Source: Bryobacteraceae bacterium (GTDB taxonomy: Bacteria > Acidobacteriota > Terriglobia > Bryobacterales > Bryobacteraceae). From it: a DNA stretch of 7,405 bases. Numbering within the stretch: position 1 is the stretch's first letter; each line of letters opens with the position of its first letter. Location: the NCBI GenBank assembly GCA_025929455.1, contig JAICMB010000150.1, forward strand, positions 1 to 7,405. Reading direction: 5' to 3'. The position numbers were made by a program, and so were the translations under genes. Below, piece after piece: positions 5,954-7,405 of this stretch. The notes under the pieces were generated by a model, which had not been told where the DNA came from, made no database searches, and saw only the letters and a program-made list of their open reading frames with translations.

Positions 5954-6888
5954 CAACGCTTTCGAGAAGGCGGCTGCTTGCCATGGGAGCCGCTACTGCT
6001 TCCGCATTGCGGGCCCAAGACACAACGCCGCTGAAGATCTGCATTTTTTCAAAGCACCTGCAATGGCTGCCAATACCGGAAGCCGCGGCCCTGGCGGCCG
6101 AAATCGGATTTGATGGCGTTGATATCACGGTGCGGAACGGCGGGCACGTGCTTCCGGATCGTGTCGCCGTTGACCTTCCAAAAGCCGTCGATGCGATTAA
6201 AAAGACCGGACTCAATGTGCCGATGATCACAACCGAAATTGTGGACGCGGCAACACCCTATGCGGAGGACATCGTACGTACGGCAAGTCAGCTAAATATC
6301 CGGCGCTACCGCTGGCTCGGCTTCAGGCTTATCGCCGGACAGCCCATCCCCGAGCAGCTGCAGCGCTGTCAGGCGCGGACGCGGGAATTGGCGGCACTCA
6401 ACAAGAAATACGGCGTGTGTGCGATGTACCACACGCATTCCGGACCTGGACTTGTCGGAGCTTCGATCTGGGATCTGTATCTCATTTTGAAGGACCTAGA
6501 CACGAGCGCTGTAGGAGTGAACTACGATGTCGGACACGCCACTGTAGAAGGCGGGCTCGGCGGTTGGATCAATACCGCGAACCTGACCTTCCCCATGATG
6601 CGCGGAATTGCACTGAAAGACTTCTACTGGCGTAAGCGCACCAACGGCAAATGGACCCCCGAATGGTGCGCGATCGGCGACGGCATGGTACGTTTCGAGG
6701 AGTTCTTCCGCATGTTGCGCAACGCGCATTTCTCAGGACCGGTTCAACTGCATTTGGAATACGCGGCCCTCGGTGGCGCCGACCAGGGCAAGAAGCAGAT
6801 CACGATTGACACGCGGACGTTCGTGAGGATTACGAGGCAGAACCTGGATCGCGCGCGCGAGATGATGCGATCGACGGGTTTGATTTAG
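5923..6888 (+). CDS. Tat-exported sugar phosphate isomerase/epimerase-like TIM-barrel protein
   Basis: Xylose-isomerase-like TIM barrel (AP endonuclease 2 superfamily), a fold whose members isomerize or epimerize sugars and keto-sugars at a divalent metal. From GTG 5923 it has 321 residues. A Tat signal (SRRRLLAMGAA, arginines 15-17, then AlaArgAla before Gln) precedes the barrel. Candidate metal or catalytic residues are Glu105 (MITTEIVD), His170 and His172 (MYHTHSGP), Asp202 and His205 (NYDVGHATVEGG), and Glu279 (LHLEYAALGG). Lys232 (ALKDFYW) is also conserved-looking. The barrel starts with ICIFSKHLQWLP, common in family members of soil bacteria. Other starts are GTG 5950 (overlaps the upstream stop, poor ribosome site) and an upstream ATG at 5815, deep inside the Gfo/Idh gene, which would add a non-signal-like extension. 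Gfo/Idh plus such a barrel is a recurrent pair in sugar and inositol pathways, where one makes a keto-sugar and the other acts on it. The specific reaction is unknown. Confidence 0.87.
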   Translation: MEHKTVGRSVTTLSRRRLLAMGAATASALRAQDTTPLKICIFSKHLQWLPIPEAAALAAEIGFDGVDITVRNGGHVLPDRVAVDLPKAVDAIKKTGLNVPMITTEIVDAATPYAEDIVRTASQLNIRRYRWLGFRLIAGQPIPEQLQRCQARTRELAALNKKYGVCAMYHTHSGPGLVGASIWDLYLILKDLDTSAVGVNYDVGHATVEGGLGGWINTANLTFPMMRGIALKDFYWRKRTNGKWTPEWCAIGDGMVRFEEFFRMLRNAHFSGPVQLHLEYAALGGADQGKKQITIDTRTFVRITRQNLDRAREMMRSTGLI

Positions 6889-6895
6889 TGGGTCC

Positions 6896-6902
6896 GAGGT
6901 GA
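6896..6902 (+). promoter_or_regulatory. Shine-Dalgarno GAGGTGA before the last gene
   Basis: GAGGTGA lies just before ATG 6905, with five bases between the GAGG core and the start. It begins seven bases after the previous stop codon and supports a real gene at the right edge. Confidence 0.7.
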
Positions 6903-6904
6903 GT

Positions 6905-7405
6905 ATGAAAATGACGGGAGTATTCGTGCTGGCGCTGACGGCAAGTGCGGCACTCGCGGGTGGCCGCAACGTTCAGTTGCCGTTGCGGACCCGCGTGGAG
7001 GCCTTTCGCGGCGCCGGCGAGTGGAAGGAAGTAACGTTCCAACACAAGATTGTGCCGGCGGCAACGGCCATGATCGTCTGCGACATGTGGGATAAGCACT
7101 GGTGTCGAGGCGCCACCGAAAGAGTCGCACAGCTCGCGCGTAAGGCCGAGCCGGTAATCGAGAATGCCCGAGCGAGCGGCATTTTGGTTATCTGGTCACC
7201 TTCGGAAACTATGGATGCTTATAAGGACACTCCCCAGCGGAAGGCGATGATAGCAATACCCAAGATTGCGCCCACGTTGATTTTGGACCTGAGCAGCCCA
7301 CCGCTGCCGATCGATGATTCGAGCGGCGGTTGCGACACAGGCGACCATTTTTATAAGGCCTGGACGCGCCAGCATTCCGCTCTTAAGATTGCACCGAATG
7401 ACCTG
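6905..7405 (+). CDS. Secreted isochorismatase-like cysteine hydrolase, 5' part only
   Basis: Partial gene cut by the right edge; 167 residues are visible with no stop. The start follows the TIM-barrel gene by 16 nt and has a good ribosome site. The N-terminus is a Sec signal peptide (MKMTGVFVLALTASAALAGG, predicted cleavage after about residue 18). Then comes a strand with AMIVCDMWDKHWC (55-67). Asp60 sits where the catalytic aspartate of isochorismatase-like hydrolases falls, at the end of the first strand. A second strand, GILVIWSPS (92-100), fits the same fold. A long segment (about 101-167, with IDDSSGGCDTGD at 136-147) follows and looks like the insertion of secreted soil-bacterial members. 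The catalytic Lys and nucleophilic Cys are expected downstream and cannot be checked. The family cleaves vinyl ethers, amides or carbamoyl groups; the substrate here is unknown. Confidence 0.8.
   Translation, partial: MKMTGVFVLALTASAALAGGRNVQLPLRTRVEAFRGAGEWKEVTFQHKIVPAATAMIVCDMWDKHWCRGATERVAQLARKAEPVIENARASGILVIWSPSETMDAYKDTPQRKAMIAIPKIAPTLILDLSSPPLPIDDSSGGCDTGDHFYKAWTRQHSALKIAPNDL

Overview
The window looks like chromosomal DNA from a moderately GC-rich, Gram-negative soil bacterium, most likely an acidobacterium of the Solibacter/Bryobacter kind. This is inferred from protein style: a PQQ dehydrogenase with the HDVHDWD signature, a Pirellula/Verrucomicrobium-type heme domain, exported Gfo/Idh and sugar-isomerase-like proteins, and a lytic transglycosylase with a small N-terminal beta domain. 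There is no marker gene to prove it. No tRNA, rRNA, mobile element or CRISPR array was seen.

Layout. Positions 17-748 (minus strand) hold a secreted lytic transglycosylase, with a hairpin at its 3' end (1-29). A divergent intergenic region (749-1007) follows, with two small inverted repeats and a strong Shine-Dalgarno at its right end. From 1008 to the right edge runs a tight plus-strand operon of five genes: a Tat-exported enolase-superfamily enzyme (1008-2471), a diheme PQQ-dependent dehydrogenase (2464-4776), a Tat-exported Gfo/Idh/MocA oxidoreductase (4781-5953), a Tat-exported sugar phosphate isomerase/epimerase-like TIM barrel (5923-6888), and the 5' part of a secreted isochorismatase-like hydrolase (6905 to the edge). 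Spacing between the genes runs from a 31-nt overlap to a 16-nt gap, so co-transcription and translational coupling are very likely.

How the genes may work together. The families are those of sugar, sugar-acid or polyol catabolism: oxidation by a quinohemoprotein, oxidoreduction by a Gfo/Idh enzyme, isomerization or epimerization by a TIM barrel, proton abstraction with dehydration or epimerization by an enolase-superfamily enzyme, and hydrolysis by a cysteine hydrolase. All five carry predicted export signals, so the set reads as a periplasmic carbohydrate-modifying pathway whose electrons enter the respiratory chain through the heme domains. The substrate cannot be read from the sequence. 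No transporter, regulator or glycoside hydrolase lies in the window, and the operon continues past the right edge.
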